Shown here: piece after piece, positions 1 to 10,856 of the stretch | How the letters are laid out: every line of letters starts with the position of its first letter | Numbering within the stretch: position 1 is the first letter of the stretch | Assembly: GCF_017589495.1 (NCBI RefSeq) | Contig: NC_063195.1 | Span: 26,392,098 to 26,456,097, forward strand | Reading direction: 5' to 3' | Length of the DNA: 64,000 nt | Source: Alosa alosa | Lineage: Eukaryota > Chordata > Actinopteri > Clupeiformes > Clupeidae | Translations under genes and position numbers: made by a program | Notes under the pieces: model-generated | What the model was told of the DNA's origin: nothing | Databases searched by the model: none | What the model saw: the letters and a program-made list of their open reading frames with translations, nothing else

Positions 1-1806
1 GCTGCTAAGACTGCTTTCTACAATGACAAAATCAACAAGCGCTACAGACACACCGAAAACTTTTCTCAACCTTCAAATCGCTACTCAACCCTCAGCTGCC
101 TCCTCCTCCATCCAGCCTTGCAGATACCCTAGCCTCATTTTTTTTTACAAACAAAGTGGCGGCAATCAGCAGTAAATTCTCTACATGCCCTCCAACGCAT
201 CTGGCTCAGATGCCGCACTCCTACAACCTCTAGGGACTGCTGGAACATCTTTTTTTCAGCATTCACGCCTCTCTCGAGAATGAAGTGTCAGACTCCTGAC
301 ATGCAGCCGTCCTACCACATGCTCGCTGGACCCTATACCTCGGAGCCTACTTCAGTCCATCAGCCCGACCATCGCTCCCAGCTATCACACATGTGATCAA
401 TGCCTCGCTAATCTCGGCACATTTCCAACAGCGTTCAAAATGGCCCGGGTAACACCGTTTGGCTTAAGCTTCTCTCAACCCTGCTCAAATCGAGAACTAC
501 AGCCCTGTCTCACTACCGCCTTTCCTATCCAAAGGCATTGAACCAGCAGTCTCCAAACAGGTCTCTGACTTCCTTTCACAGAACAACCTTCTGGATCCAA
601 ATCAGTCTGGGTTCAAAAGCGGCCACTCTGCAGCGGCTCTGCTGTCTGTAACAGAAGCCTTAAAAAGAAGCCAGGCGACCGCTCGGTCATCAGTACTCAT
701 TCTGCTTGACTTATCGGCTGCCTTTGACACGGTTAATCACCGTATCCTTCTCTCTATACTCGCTGACATGGGAATCTCGGTTCTGCTCTCTCCTGGTTTG
801 AATCCTACCTCACAGGGCCTTTCGTTTAACGTTATCATGGCTTGGTCAGCTATCCGCTTTCCTCACCATCCTAACACAGGGGTCCCCAGGGATCAGTGCT
901 GGGCCCCTCCTCTTTGCTATCTACACCACCTCCTTGGGACAGATTATCCGTTAAGCGGCTTCTCCTACCACTGCTATGCAGGCGACACACAGCTCTATCT
1001 GTCCTTTCCACCCGGCTTGACCCCCCTGGTTTCAGCCGCGGATCTGGATTGCCTTTCAGACATAGCTTCATGGATGAAGGCACACCACCTCCAGCTGAAC
1101 CTCTCAAAGACTGAACTGCTGGTCATCCCAGCTAAACCTACCATACACCCGCGACATCAACATCAAACTTGACTCCTGTCTGTTTCAATCGACCAGGACT
1201 GTAAGAAATCAGGAGTTGTTCTTGACAACCAACTAAACTTCTCGGATCATGCTTGCCTCAGTCGCCGGGCATGCCGTTTTGCACTCTACAACATCACGGA
1301 AAATCAGGACTTACTTGACTCCAAGATGCTACCCAACTTCTGGTTCAGGCAATTGTCATCTCACGACTTCGACTACTGCAATGCCCTCCTGACAGGTCTC
1401 CCAGCCTGCGCAGTGAAACCACTTCAGATGATCCAGAACGCTGGGCCTGGTCCTGGTCTACAAACCAACCCAAAAGGGCACATGTTACCCTCACACTGCT
1501 CATCCAGCTACACTGGCTACCTATGGCGCCCGCATCAAATTCAAGTCTCTAACGCTTGCCTACAAAGTAGTCTCGGTTCTGCTCCCACCTGCTTGAATGC
1601 CCTCATACAGACTTACACTACCTCCAGACGGGCTAAATATCCTCTTGACGAACGGCCGCCTAGCTCTACCAATGGGGCGCTCAAGCCAATCCAAACTTTT
1701 CTCATCTGTTGTTCCTCGTTGGTGGAACACACTGCCAGTTCCCCTACCAAGGGCAGGGACATCCTTTCCACTTTCAAAAAACCTGAACCCAGCCTTTAGC
1801 TCTTTA
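1..1806 (+). mobile_element. L2-like LINE reverse transcriptase relic, 5' part
   Basis: Degenerate reverse transcriptase of a fish L2-type non-LTR retrotransposon, readable only by moving between frames. Landmarks in order are FFTNKVAA near 150, QSGFKSGHS near 605, LLDLSAAFDTVNH near 705 (the RT motif A region), GVPRDQCW in place of GVPQGSVLGP near 885, a YADD-like stretch mutated to YAGD near 980, and HHLQLNLSKTELLV near 1085. Stops and frame changes show it is long dead. Its last coding part and 3' tail resume near 5175, after a large nested insertion. Similarity to L2 is by recognition of these motifs; a related LINE clade cannot be excluded. Confidence 0.85.
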
Positions 1807-2099
1807 TTTTAAAAGTGACAAAAACATTTATTGTAAAAAGAACCTCATTAGAATGATTAACAACTACAACATGTATGTAGGAGTGGTGGTTTCTCAGGTT
1901 TACATGCATGTATGTACAAACATTTGTGGTCTCGTGATGCATAAGTGGCAACATGACAACATGAACTGATAACATGAACTGTGTGTGTAAAGGGCGTGGT
2001 GGGGTGGGGTGAACATTGTTGGTTCACATTAACAGTATGAACTGGACATGAACTGTGTGTGTGTGGTAGTGAGAGAGTGGGTGGACATGTGTGTGTTTC

Positions 2100-2960
2100 T
2101 GTGTGTCGCGTGCATGCATTGGTGGTTCCTGCGCACAAATGGCAAGTGCAGTCATGGTGCAGTGTCCACTTGCAAATGGGCGTTGCACGGTGGCATGTAT
2201 TGATGCCGGATTTCCACATTCGGGGGCACAGAGTGTACACCTCTTCGCTTTGTTTGGCTTGCACTTGCTGAGGTTGATGGGATGGGGAAGTAGGGCCTAT
2301 ACTCCTACCAGACTGGCAGATGCTGGTGTTAATGCGGGGTAGGTGCTGTCATCGATGAATAGAAGAATTAGCCAAAGCACCAAGCTCTGCAATGAAGAGT
2401 CTCCTCTTGAAGGGTTTCCCCATGATTCCAGGCTGGGTTTATCGCGGTCCACACTACCAATGCCATTGTACGAACACATCAGAATGTTGGTGGGAACACA
2501 ACTACAGGCCGAAGTGCTTGGCTTGCAGGTATGGAGGTACCAGTAAAGCTTGTCCAGGGCAGTCAAGCACCTTTGTTTCTGTTGTGGTCAGGATGATGTG
2601 TGGCTTCAAGTGCTCCTCTGTGCTGATGGCAACATCTTTGTGGTGTGCTCATCAAAATGACATTTTGTCTTCTTGAACATATGACACAAGAGTCAGTGAA
2701 GGCAAACATGGATGAGTGGCTCTCTTCCTTTAGCTCACCAGTGCAACGGAGGAAGCATTTCAACTTATCTTTGTCCCACCTGTGGTGACCTTTGTTTCAG
2801 CGGCTCTGGCCAAGTGCATATGAAGTGAAAAAAAGTTGTCACATGTGACATTATGTCCCTTCAGACCGGTTGTCATGTACTGGCACAACACGCATACCCT
2901 GGTTTTGGCCTTCCATCAATAGGTTTCCCCTGTGTAGATCTGCATATTCCAAGCTATTAG
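2100..2960 (-). pseudogene. piggyBac-derived (PGBD4-like) transposase relic
   Basis: Read on the minus strand, three frames give fragments in the order expected for the C-terminal half of a piggyBac/PGBD4-like transposase: GMRVVPVHDNRSEG then QLFFTSYALGQ (the 'NFFTS' region), KLKCFLRCTGELKEE, SSMFAFTD, NVILMST, DHNRNKGA, and TAINPAWNHGE. In the family the 'NVVLMST…DYNRNKGGVD' stretch sits in the catalytic DDE domain. Several frameshifts and stops separate the fragments, so it cannot encode an active enzyme. No intact N-terminal half was seen. The match rests on remembered family motifs. Confidence 0.72.
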
Positions 2961-3478
2961 CTACTCCTGGCGCCATGCCTGACCTGGCCCTCAGATTTGC
3001 CAGGTTTGCTTTGGAATGTGCCTGCCTGAAAGCGGGCAGCGCCCCTGAAAGTGTCCAGGCGCTCGCCAACTGTCACCCTCAGGGCTTGGATTGTACATCC
3101 ATGGCAGGCGCTCCAAATCACTCTGTCCCAAACGTTTTTTTTATTTTGCAAACACTCACACATACAGAAAAATGCAACACTACCACATGCACATGAATAC
3201 TACATACCTACAAACAGACGCATTACATAAACACATACTGCACCCCTAACAAGACATCACATTGACTTGGTCACAAACATAACACAACATAACATTAATA
3301 ACAGAAAGGGTTAAGGATGATTTTGTTCCAGGATGATTACAGATATGATTATCAGGATGAAATTGATGACCGAATGAAAAGAAGGGGATGGGGGGCGCAT
3401 GGATGGTAGCTCTAAGAGGAATGAGGTGGTGTTGGGATGGGGTGGGGATGGGGGTGAGGGGCAGTGAGTATGTGAGGA

Positions 3479-3482
<4 letters not shown>

Positions 3483-3509
<27 letters not shown>
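3483..3509. repeat. (GT)n microsatellite
   Basis: A run of about 13 GT units directly visible, in otherwise unassigned sequence between the piggyBac relic and the L1 fragment. From about 2960 to 4450 I recognise no gene; the open frames there are low-complexity or repeat-derived. Confidence 0.9.
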
Positions 3510-4413
3510 AAAGACATGTATAAGGCTGGTTTGCTGTTGGGCCAGGAGGAGGAGAAGCTGGAACATAGAGAGGGAGGGTTTCAGGAGAGGAGTTGTAATT
3601 ATTCTATTAATGATAAGTATAATAATAGGAATAACTGATTGCCTGGTTGATTGCCTGACTGATTGCCAACCTGGGCAACCCATTAATGGCCATTAGTTCC
3701 ACCCAGCCCCTGCAGTTATACTTCTGCGACGCGAGCTGACAGAGGGGGAGGGACCCATGCCACCCATCACCAGGCCCCCAGCATGGCAATACATCCCCCA
3801 CTACCACGCACCAACCACACTCACTCCCCAGACCTTCGACCCAACACGCCACCTTTGACCTAAATATGTACAGTATGTGAATGGCTAGGCTTGAGGGGTC
3901 TATCTAGAATGTAGCATTAAAGAAGTGGGCATGCATGGTGAATATCTGTCAGATTTCCCCATGCACACCACACTTACCCTCCTGTGTAAGATGTATGCCC
4001 CCAACAATGTGTGCATTAAAAATAAGTGAGGCATGCAGATAGACACCTGATGAGGCATCTACCTGCAAATCCACTCTTACCCTAGCCTGTTTTGTAGTTT
4101 TTGGTTTATGTATGTCACCTAACATGTAGAAATTAAAAGAGAGGTGCCGCTGCTGTGTGCTTCCAGGACAAGGCGCATGAGCCGCATGAGGAGGGTGATT
4201 AACCGGGGCCCAGGGCCAATAGGATAACCCACAGGACCCAACCAATGCCAAAACCACACAGCCAATCTCGCCAGGACCGAAGTCTCCCAAGCCATCCAAT
4301 GGGGCCCCCGCAGAATAACGACGGGAGAGGCAGAGAGAAAGAGTGAAATTAGTAAAGTTATCAGAGAATGTAAATAAAAGGGAGGGAAAGAAGGGATGCT
4401 ATTTATATTACTA

Positions 4414-4414
4414 C

Positions 4415-4449
<35 letters not shown>
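4414..4449. repeat. (AAT)n microsatellite
   Basis: About ten consecutive AAT/TAA units, directly visible, at the left edge of the L1-like segment. It could mark the A-rich 3' tail region of that minus-strand LINE, which is inference. Confidence 0.85.
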
Positions 4450-5174
4450 GTTCAGCCACCCCTCCCGCCTAGTGTTCGGCGATATGTGTATCTGTTGATG
4501 AAGTGTGTTATGATCGTGGTGGAGATGGAACTCCAGGCAAAGAGGGTCAGGACTGTAAGTAGGTGATAAAGGGGTACCAAGGAGAGGTTGTATCCTGAGT
4601 ATTGATTAAGTTTGAAGTTGATAGGTTTTCTAATGATATATAGTCTGTTAACAAGTTTTTCCAATGAGTGATGTGAGCTTTTTTCCTAGATTTCCAGTTC
4701 ATGAGGATTGTTTTTAATGGCGATAGTCAAGCTACCAGTAGTGTTTTATTGCCGGAGTTGCTTAAATTGACTGTGGATGTATCACCAAGTATGCATAAGG
4801 AAGGGATGCTGGGATGTGACAGCCAAAGATGGAAGAGAGAGATTTTGTGACACTCACCCAGAAGTGGTTGATTGGAGTGCAATGCCAAACCGCATGAATG
4901 TATGTATCTGCTATTTTGTGTGCAGTGAGTGCAAAGATCCCAGCCAAACCCCATTTTTGCCAATTTATGTGCAGTGTAGTGGAATCTGTGAAGAACCTTG
5001 TATTGTATTAGTTGTAGATTACTATTCTTGTCATGAGGTAGATGTTTTTTGCACATTTTGGTCCAGAAGTCGGCACCGGAGTAATTGATAAGTCTGATTC
5101 CCATTTGTGATATGGCAGGCCAATTGTTTTTCTGAACAAGATATAATTTTGTAAATTTGGGAGAGTATTTTTCC
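4450..5174 (-). mobile_element. 5'-truncated L1-like LINE, ORF2 C-terminal fragment
   Basis: The minus strand carries an open stretch with the late ORF2 region of fish L1-like LINEs: NLQLIQYKVLHRFHY, followed by a Cys/His pattern resembling CTHC…H. In the family this region (LIQYKVLHR…, CxxC, GT-L-H-W-CP) lies downstream of the reverse transcriptase. Only the C-terminal part is present and it ends at the 9-bp duplication, as expected for 5' truncation during target-primed reverse transcription. It is flanked on the left by an (AAT)n run. Frame breaks occur near the end, so it is dead. Confidence 0.7.
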
Positions 5175-5183
5175 AGCTCTTTA

Positions 5184-5448
5184 GAGAACACCTACTCTCA
5201 TAGCAACACTTACAACAAGTCTTACTGATCCTAGCACTCACCAGCCGTTTTAAACTGACAAGTAACTGTTAAAAACAGCACTCACCGACGCACTTATTCT
5301 TACTGTACTCTAATGTTTTTTGTTTTTAAACTGTCCTAAAATTGTGAGAATTGTTCTAAAAACGTACTGTTTACCATGTTGTTAGTCGCTTTGGTTAAAA
5401 AGCGTCAGCCAAATGTAATGTAATGTAATGTAATGTAATGTAATGTGT
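5184..5448 (+). mobile_element. 3' end of the L2-like LINE with (TAATG)n tail
   Basis: This stretch continues the L2 coding end (FREHL-like) and reaches the typical fish L2 3' terminus, TAGTCGCTTTGGTTAAAAAG, followed by GCGTCAGCCAAATG and a tandem TAATG/TGTAATG tail at about 5415-5446. The tail lies about 60 bp upstream of the first girdin exon in the window. Known: such short tandem tails mark L2-clade 3' ends, and SINEs share them. Confidence 0.75.
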
Positions 5449-5508
5449 GTGTGTCCATAATTGTAGCCCATTCAAGTCCATCACGTCGACCTCCTCTGTC
5501 CCCCCCAG

Positions 5509-7597
5509 GCTGAACCAGACCTACCAGAAGCTCTTGAGGGAGAACGAGGAGCTGCAGGCCGAGCACAAGAGCCTGAAGAGCCTGCTGAACGCCTCGCGCC
5601 TGGAGCAGACGCGCCTGGAGACCGAGCTGTCCAAGCTCCGCGAGCAGCACCAGCAACTGGACATCGCCTCCACCAAACTCACCAACCAGTGCGAGGTGCG
5701 TGGACACCAGATGGCGTTACACAGCACCACCAGATCACGGTCATTTCATAATGTAGTATCATTTGAGAAGGAGTTTAAAGTCAAGTTCTAAATCACTACT
5801 GTGCTCTGCACCCATAACTGTTGTGGAGCTTTGTTCTCTATATTGCATAGGACAACATGAGATTTCCATGTTCAGGGTTTGGGAAGTATGGATTAAGTCC
5901 AGTGATTTTGCATAGATAGTTGGCTGCCAAACCACAGTACTGTGGATGACTGATGGATGTGGATGGATACAACTCGCTGTGCTCTGAATGGCACTTCACT
6001 ACGCACACGTTTATATTGATCATTTCAAGAAAGTTTAGAGACAGCCATTTAAGGAGAAACATTAATTCTGTGATGTATCTATTGACTTGGCATCGTATTA
6101 TATTGAGACTCTCAGACTGACAGTGGGAATGAATGTATTGAACTGAAGGAGAGGCATAGAAGTCTTCCTTAGATACCTTGCCCATAACTGTATCCATCTG
6201 CATCGATCAATGCACTCAAGTGCATTTTGGCTCTGTGCACTGTGGTTTTGGCAGCCATTTTGGCTCAAGCACTTGACACTCTGTCCACGCAGCTGCTGAC
6301 ACAACTGAAGAAGAACCTGGAGGAGGAGAACCGGCATCTGCTTGACCAGATCCAGACCCTGATGCTCCAGAACCGGACTCTGCTGGAGCAGACCATGGAG
6401 AGCAAGGACCTCTTCCACGTGGAGCAGAGACAGTACATGTAGGCAAAAAGAGCTTTATGTGTCTAAACTTGAATGTCTACAGATTAATCCGGAATTCTGG
6501 ATGTACCAGCCTAAATAAATGTGAGCCACATGAATAGTTCAGAACCATAGTTGAAATGAATGAGTTTGGTGGAGTCGGGGTAGACATTCAGCAGTTCCTC
6601 ATTTAGAGGTTTCAATGACATGTAAGCAAACAAAGGTACATCTCATTAACACGGAGACCCTTGTTCCTGATCGAGTGCAAAGGTTGTTATGTCCCATCCA
6701 TATAGTTGAAGGAAACTAAATGTTTCATAGTCAATAATATCTTAGTCTTACCTAAGGATGTTTTTTTTTTTGTTGTAGAGACAAGCTGAATGAGCTGAGG
6801 AGACAGAAAGAGAAACTGGAGGAAAAGATCATGGACCAGTACAAGTTCTACGACCCCTCACCTCCAAGAAGGTACAGCGTGCTCATCTTACCCATAGTAT
6901 ATGACAAATGTTAGATGTTATTGTTAGGAATAATTAATTAGGCTGTTTGTATACCTTCCACACATATTCACACACACACACATATATATATTCTTATACC
7001 TACATACACCACAGGCGAGGCAACTGGATTGCCCTGAAAATGAGGAAGCTGATCAAGTCGCGGAGCCGTGAGCGAGATCGAGACCAAGAAGACCGGGGGC
7101 GAGATCGGGACCAAGACCGGGATCGACATTGCGACCGCATCCGCTCGCTGACGCCCACGCGCTCTGAGTCGTGCGAGGGTCTCCCGTGCCACGACAACGG
7201 CTCGTTCGTGAGCTCGCAGGGCTCGGCGGAGTCGGGCGCCAACTCGCTGGACGACAGCCTGTCGCCCAAGCGCAGCAGCAGTGAGTATGACCTCAGCTAT
7301 CCACCCGATCCTCTGATTGGTCAGGGACAAACAAGCTCTCCAATCTGCCACAGGCCCCCCAGAACTCCACCAGTAGGCTGGACAGGTGTGGGCGGGACAA
7401 CCTGCAGCAGGCCTATCCCACCTCTTCCCCCAAGAACAGGTCAGACAGACAGGAGACCAGCCAGACACGCAGAGCTGTTTGACATACACAGGCCAATCGG
7501 AGAAGGAGACAGGAATCCTTTGGTTAACCCCTGGCAGGCTATGATGGACAGAATTCTGTCAAATATATGAATATTGCTCAAATAATTATATTTCTGC

Positions 7598-7660
<63 letters not shown>

Positions 7661-10600
7661 CACACTACAGATATATATAACACAAAGAGGGAATAAAAAG
7701 AGAAGGAATATTCTAGTTGGTGACTGACTGTTCATCTGTGGTGTGGTTTTGTCATCTTGTGTCACGCATTTGTACTGTGATTTTGTGTGTTCATGTGTGT
7801 GTGTGTGTGTGAGTGTGTGTGCGTGTGTGTGTGTGTGTAAGTGTGTGTGAGTTTCTGTGTGTGTTACTGAATGTACTTGTGTTTGACACACACCTCTTCC
7901 TCTTTGTGTGCCATATTGTGTCTTGTTCTCTCCTCTCTCCTCTCCTCTCCTGCCTGTCTTCTTTACATCCCTCCTCCTTTGCTGCAATGCTGCAAAAGTC
8001 GCTGTCCTGAAAATGTTCCCCCTAATGCGGAACAAACAGAGGGAGAAAGACAAAGTCAAGTCCTTCTTCCGCCGTTCTCTGTGTAAGACCCAGAAACGCC
8101 CCGCTCTTGCTCAGACCGCCTGGCCTTGGCTGCTGTGCCATTTTTGTAAACAATGCTAATGCTAAAGCTAGCCACTGTTTTTTCTGCTTTTGAGTGATGA
8201 TGACGTTGAATCATTGGCCTCATAAGGCAAAATGAAACTAAAACAACGCTGCATTCCACCATGCACCACCTTTCTAACAAGTCAAACGTGGGGCGTAGCA
8301 AGCAGCTCCTTTGTCTTGGTGTGTGAAGTTGCAGTGTGTACTTGGTTCATAACCCTGTCCTGTAAAACATCTAACGAAAATGTGTTACACTGTATGACAG
8401 AGCACACCACAAGCATACAGTGCATGCATTGCATTCTGCTTACTGAAACCACAGACCGTTTCTGTATGATGAATGAAATATTCAAAGAAATAAAAAAACA
8501 TGCCCATCAGCAAATTTTGCATCCTGCTATAAACAAAAGAGAAAACTCATGTCCACTCATCTCCCACATCAGCCATGAATGACTTACTGCTCACGGGCGA
8601 GGATCAGGGGGCAGACTACTGGCCAATCAGGTTTGAGCGGATGGGGGAATCAGAGGAGAAAGAGTCAGAGGAAGAGGAGGAGAGAGGGAGGAAGGAGCCT
8701 CAGTCGTTTATGTTTCACTCCGACACCCATCCCATCAGCCCCTTGCCTCCATCTCATCCCCCCTTGGCCTCAGGCCAGACCGAGCTCCAGACAGACACCA
8801 AAGGTACTCAGAGACAGCAGCACTAACTGCTAACGGATCCTCTATGGGTCGCACGTTCAAGTGGGCCAGCACGCTGTGCACTTTTTGGTTGTTGGAGGCT
8901 TTGAATCCTGTGGGCTGCATCTCGAACCCCATCCTTCCCATAAGCTGATCATTTGCCTTATATGTGAGCTTGCCACATGTGCATGCAAAAAGACAGATGA
9001 ACTGAAAGTCCCAGTTCTGGGAATATACTTAAACTCCTATGTAATGTAGCTATATGTAGCATATATGTAACAGTGTATGAAAAAAAAAATACTTCAGCGT
9101 ACTTTTTAAATATGTGGTAGGCCATCAGAAGGGAAGATCAGTGACGATATTCCGCATCACACCTGTCTGTCTTCCTCAGGTAAGGACTATGCTGAGGATG
9201 TGGCACGCTCCAGCCAGGGCTGTAACGATGAGCGCCAAAGTCAGGGTGAGTGCTGGGTCGGTTATGTAGAACAGCTGTTATGAGAAGCCAACGATTTGTA
9301 CAGTATATCCGAGTTCTACTCAGCTGCTTATATAGTTACAGTAGGATTTCATCTTGAAAGCCAACATACAGTGTGTGGGGGACTACAGCTAGTGGCTACT
9401 GTGTCTATATACTGATCGGATTCAAGTCTGACCTGCGGCCATTTCCCAGTCACACCCCATCTTTCCTACCTGTATCCTATCAATCCTCTCAATCTTCACT
9501 GTCTTATATAAAAAGGCAATAAAAGCCCCAAAAAGCCAATGGGGGAGAAAAAAATATCACTACTAATTGCGGTAAACAAAAGTTGATATTCAGATTATAG
9601 TGTTTTGATGGCAGTTGTCACCTAACATGTCTGTTCCATCAGCCCTTGATTTAACTAATACCAATGCATCGTTTAAAAACATTAGACAACTAATGTTTAT
9701 GCCATTTAATAAGTGTTCCAAACGTTGCTGTTTCTGTGCAGTTGGTCTAAACGGCACCCAGAGTGAGAGCAGTGGTGAGTTCAGCCTGGAGAACGAGGGC
9801 TGGTCCAGCAGCAGCAGCCCAGTCCAGGGCGCCTCCTCTTCCCGTCGGGGTAGCGACGGCTCCCCCGCACCCCCAGCCTCCGCCTCCACCCCTCTAACCC
9901 AGGCCTCCGCGCCCCCCAAGCCCCCCCGTGATGGGTCAGCCCTGGAGTCCTACGCCTCCGGCCGCGGGGTGTGGCGCTCCAGTAGTGGCCGTGCGACGGG
10001 CCCCCGGGGGGTCCTGAGCCAGACCCAGGCCTTCCGCACCATCGCCATCACCATAGAGGGCAGCAGGGCTACTGGGGCCAGCCCACCTCCCACGGTCCAG
10101 GTCCAGGACAAGTCGTCTGGTGCCGCTGGGTGTCTGGACTGCTTCTCGGCGCCGCTGAGGAGAGAGGGTCAAGGGGGTCAGGTAGGTCAAGGTCAGGGGG
10201 GTCAAGGTCACAGTGTCAGCAGGGGTCAAGGTCGGGTGTTGCGGGCTTTCTCCACACTCCCGCGTGCCAGCAATGTCATATCCACCTCCGAGGGCTCCAG
10301 CCGGCGCGCCAGCTTTCACAGCATGATGTCCAAATCTGCCACGCCCTCACCCCGCAAGAATGGCACAGACGTCAAGGACATTACCGCCAACCCAAACCAG
10401 ATCTCCAACCCAACCTCCAACCCCTCCTCTGCGCTGATGGAGCCTGCAGGAGGAGACTCTTCCACAGCAGCAGCAGCAGCGGAGATGGAGGCCTCCCTGG
10501 AGCCTCCCGCCCTCTTTGGCTCGCCCTTCACCCTGGATTCAGTCTTTACCAACACCATATTCAGCGAGTCCAGCCTGGTCAGCAGCGGTGGCAAGAGCCA

Positions 10601-10856
10601 GACCTTCCTCTGCCTCAACCCGGCACTGGTCCATAACATCAGCAGCGGCCCCCCGCTCTCTGCCGACATACGGTCCTTCGAGGAGGAGCGAGAGGAATTG
10701 TCGGAGCTGGGTGACCTCCACAGGGAGCAAGACGAGGCCCAGGAAGGGGAGTCAGGCCAGGGGCCGCAAGACTGCTCAACTAGCGAGGACTACATGACAG
10801 TCACGGAGAGGTCTGCCTCCCTAGCCCCAGACAACAAACACTCTCTGATGGCGTGA
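5509..10856 (+). CDS. ccdc88a: Girdin-family (CCDC88) protein, 3' exons
   Basis: C-terminal part of a CCDC88/girdin-type coiled-coil scaffold. Exons by my splice reading: 5509-5695, 6293-6438, 6779-6871, 7015-7280, 7999-8082, 8573-8803, 9180-9245, 9742-10856; all phases join without a stop. The first three encode heptad-rich coiled coil (LLRENEELQAEHKSLKSLL; EENRHLLDQIQTLMLQNRTL; KLNELRRQKEKLEEKIMDQY). The next begins RRRGNWIALKMRKLIKS, the basic segment after the coiled coil that in mammalian girdin binds membrane lipid and G-protein partners. Later landmarks are LTPTRSES, MNDLL, SSGEFSLENE and STLPRASNVIST, all in girdin order. The upstream hook domain and most of the coiled coil are outside the window. 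GNWIxLKMRKLIKS favours CCDC88A over CCDC88C; a fish ccdc88b paralogue cannot be excluded. Confidence 0.85.
7015..7280 (+). CDS. ccdc88a: Girdin-family exon with RGNWI segment and RD-rich insert
   Basis: Exon starts after acceptor CACCACAG and splits an Arg codon with the previous exon. It encodes RGNWIALKMRKLIKS, then a run of Arg/Asp/Glu/Gln repeats (RSRERDRDQEDRGRDRD…), then LTPTRSESCEG and ANSLDDSLSPKRSS. In remembered girdin the region between the basic segment and LTPTRS is shorter and Lys/Arg-rich without long RD repeats, so the repeat looks like a lineage expansion. The donor at 7281 is GTGAGT, phase 1. A second donor at 7440 (GTCAGA) has the same phase and would add 53 codons. Confidence 0.8.
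7281..7573 (+). other. Open proline-rich extension downstream of a girdin exon donor
   Basis: The reading frame of the preceding exon stays open through the putative intron for a further 96 codons to a TGA at 7568-7570. The encoded stretch is proline-rich (CHRPPRTPPVGW, RPIPPLPPRTG) and includes PPLPPR, which fits the class II SH3 ligand pattern PxxPx(R/K). An in-phase alternative donor at 7440 would splice into the next exon; intron retention would give a shorter protein ending DRILSNI. Whether either is transcribed cannot be told from DNA alone. Confidence 0.4.
7602..7656. repeat. (TA)n microsatellite
   Basis: About 27 TA units in the intron between the RD-rich exon and the next exon of the girdin-family gene. 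A further GT-rich run follows at about 7793-7838. Confidence 0.9.
9742..10856 (+). CDS. ccdc88a: Girdin-family terminal exon
   Basis: Last coding exon, about 371 codons. The acceptor TTTCTGTGCAG gives VGLNGTQSESSGEFSLENE, matching the girdin SSGEFSL landmark. A Ser/Pro/Ala-rich low-complexity stretch follows, then a (G)QGGQ repeat run near 10150-10235, then FSTLPRASNVISTSEGSSRR, the best conserved C-terminal girdin-family block. The protein ends NKHSLMA. The known girdin and Daple G-alpha binding-and-activating motif (of the form TLxxFLEES) should lie between the two blocks and is not visible. The Daple-type C-terminal PDZ ligand (GCV) is also absent. GC content is clearly higher than in the flanking spacer. 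Confidence 0.85.

Larger units (their letters stand above)
1798..5183. mobile_element. Nested insertion in the L2 LINE with 9-bp direct repeat
   Basis: The L2 LINE is interrupted by about 3.4 kb of unrelated sequence. The 9-mer AGCTCTTTA stands at both boundaries (1798-1806 and 5175-5183), and the L2 3' end continues immediately after the second copy. This fits a target-site duplication. The most likely primary insert is a 5'-truncated L1-like LINE on the minus strand, because L1 ORF2 sequence abuts the right boundary. The piggyBac relic inside would then be a later or passenger insertion. The left part also holds GT-rich stretches. Confidence 0.6.

Noticed and set aside
2059..2342. Open frames on the plus strand with Cys-rich translation
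   Set aside because: They arise from GT-rich repeat sequence and lie antisense to the piggyBac relic; no family resemblance.
3246..3683. 145-codon minus-strand frame
   Set aside because: Its content is (TH)n from the GT microsatellite plus low-complexity Ile/Thr runs; not a gene.
9590..10319. Minus-strand frames opposite the girdin terminal exon
   Set aside because: Antisense shadows of a GC-rich coding exon; the plus strand carries the conserved family blocks.
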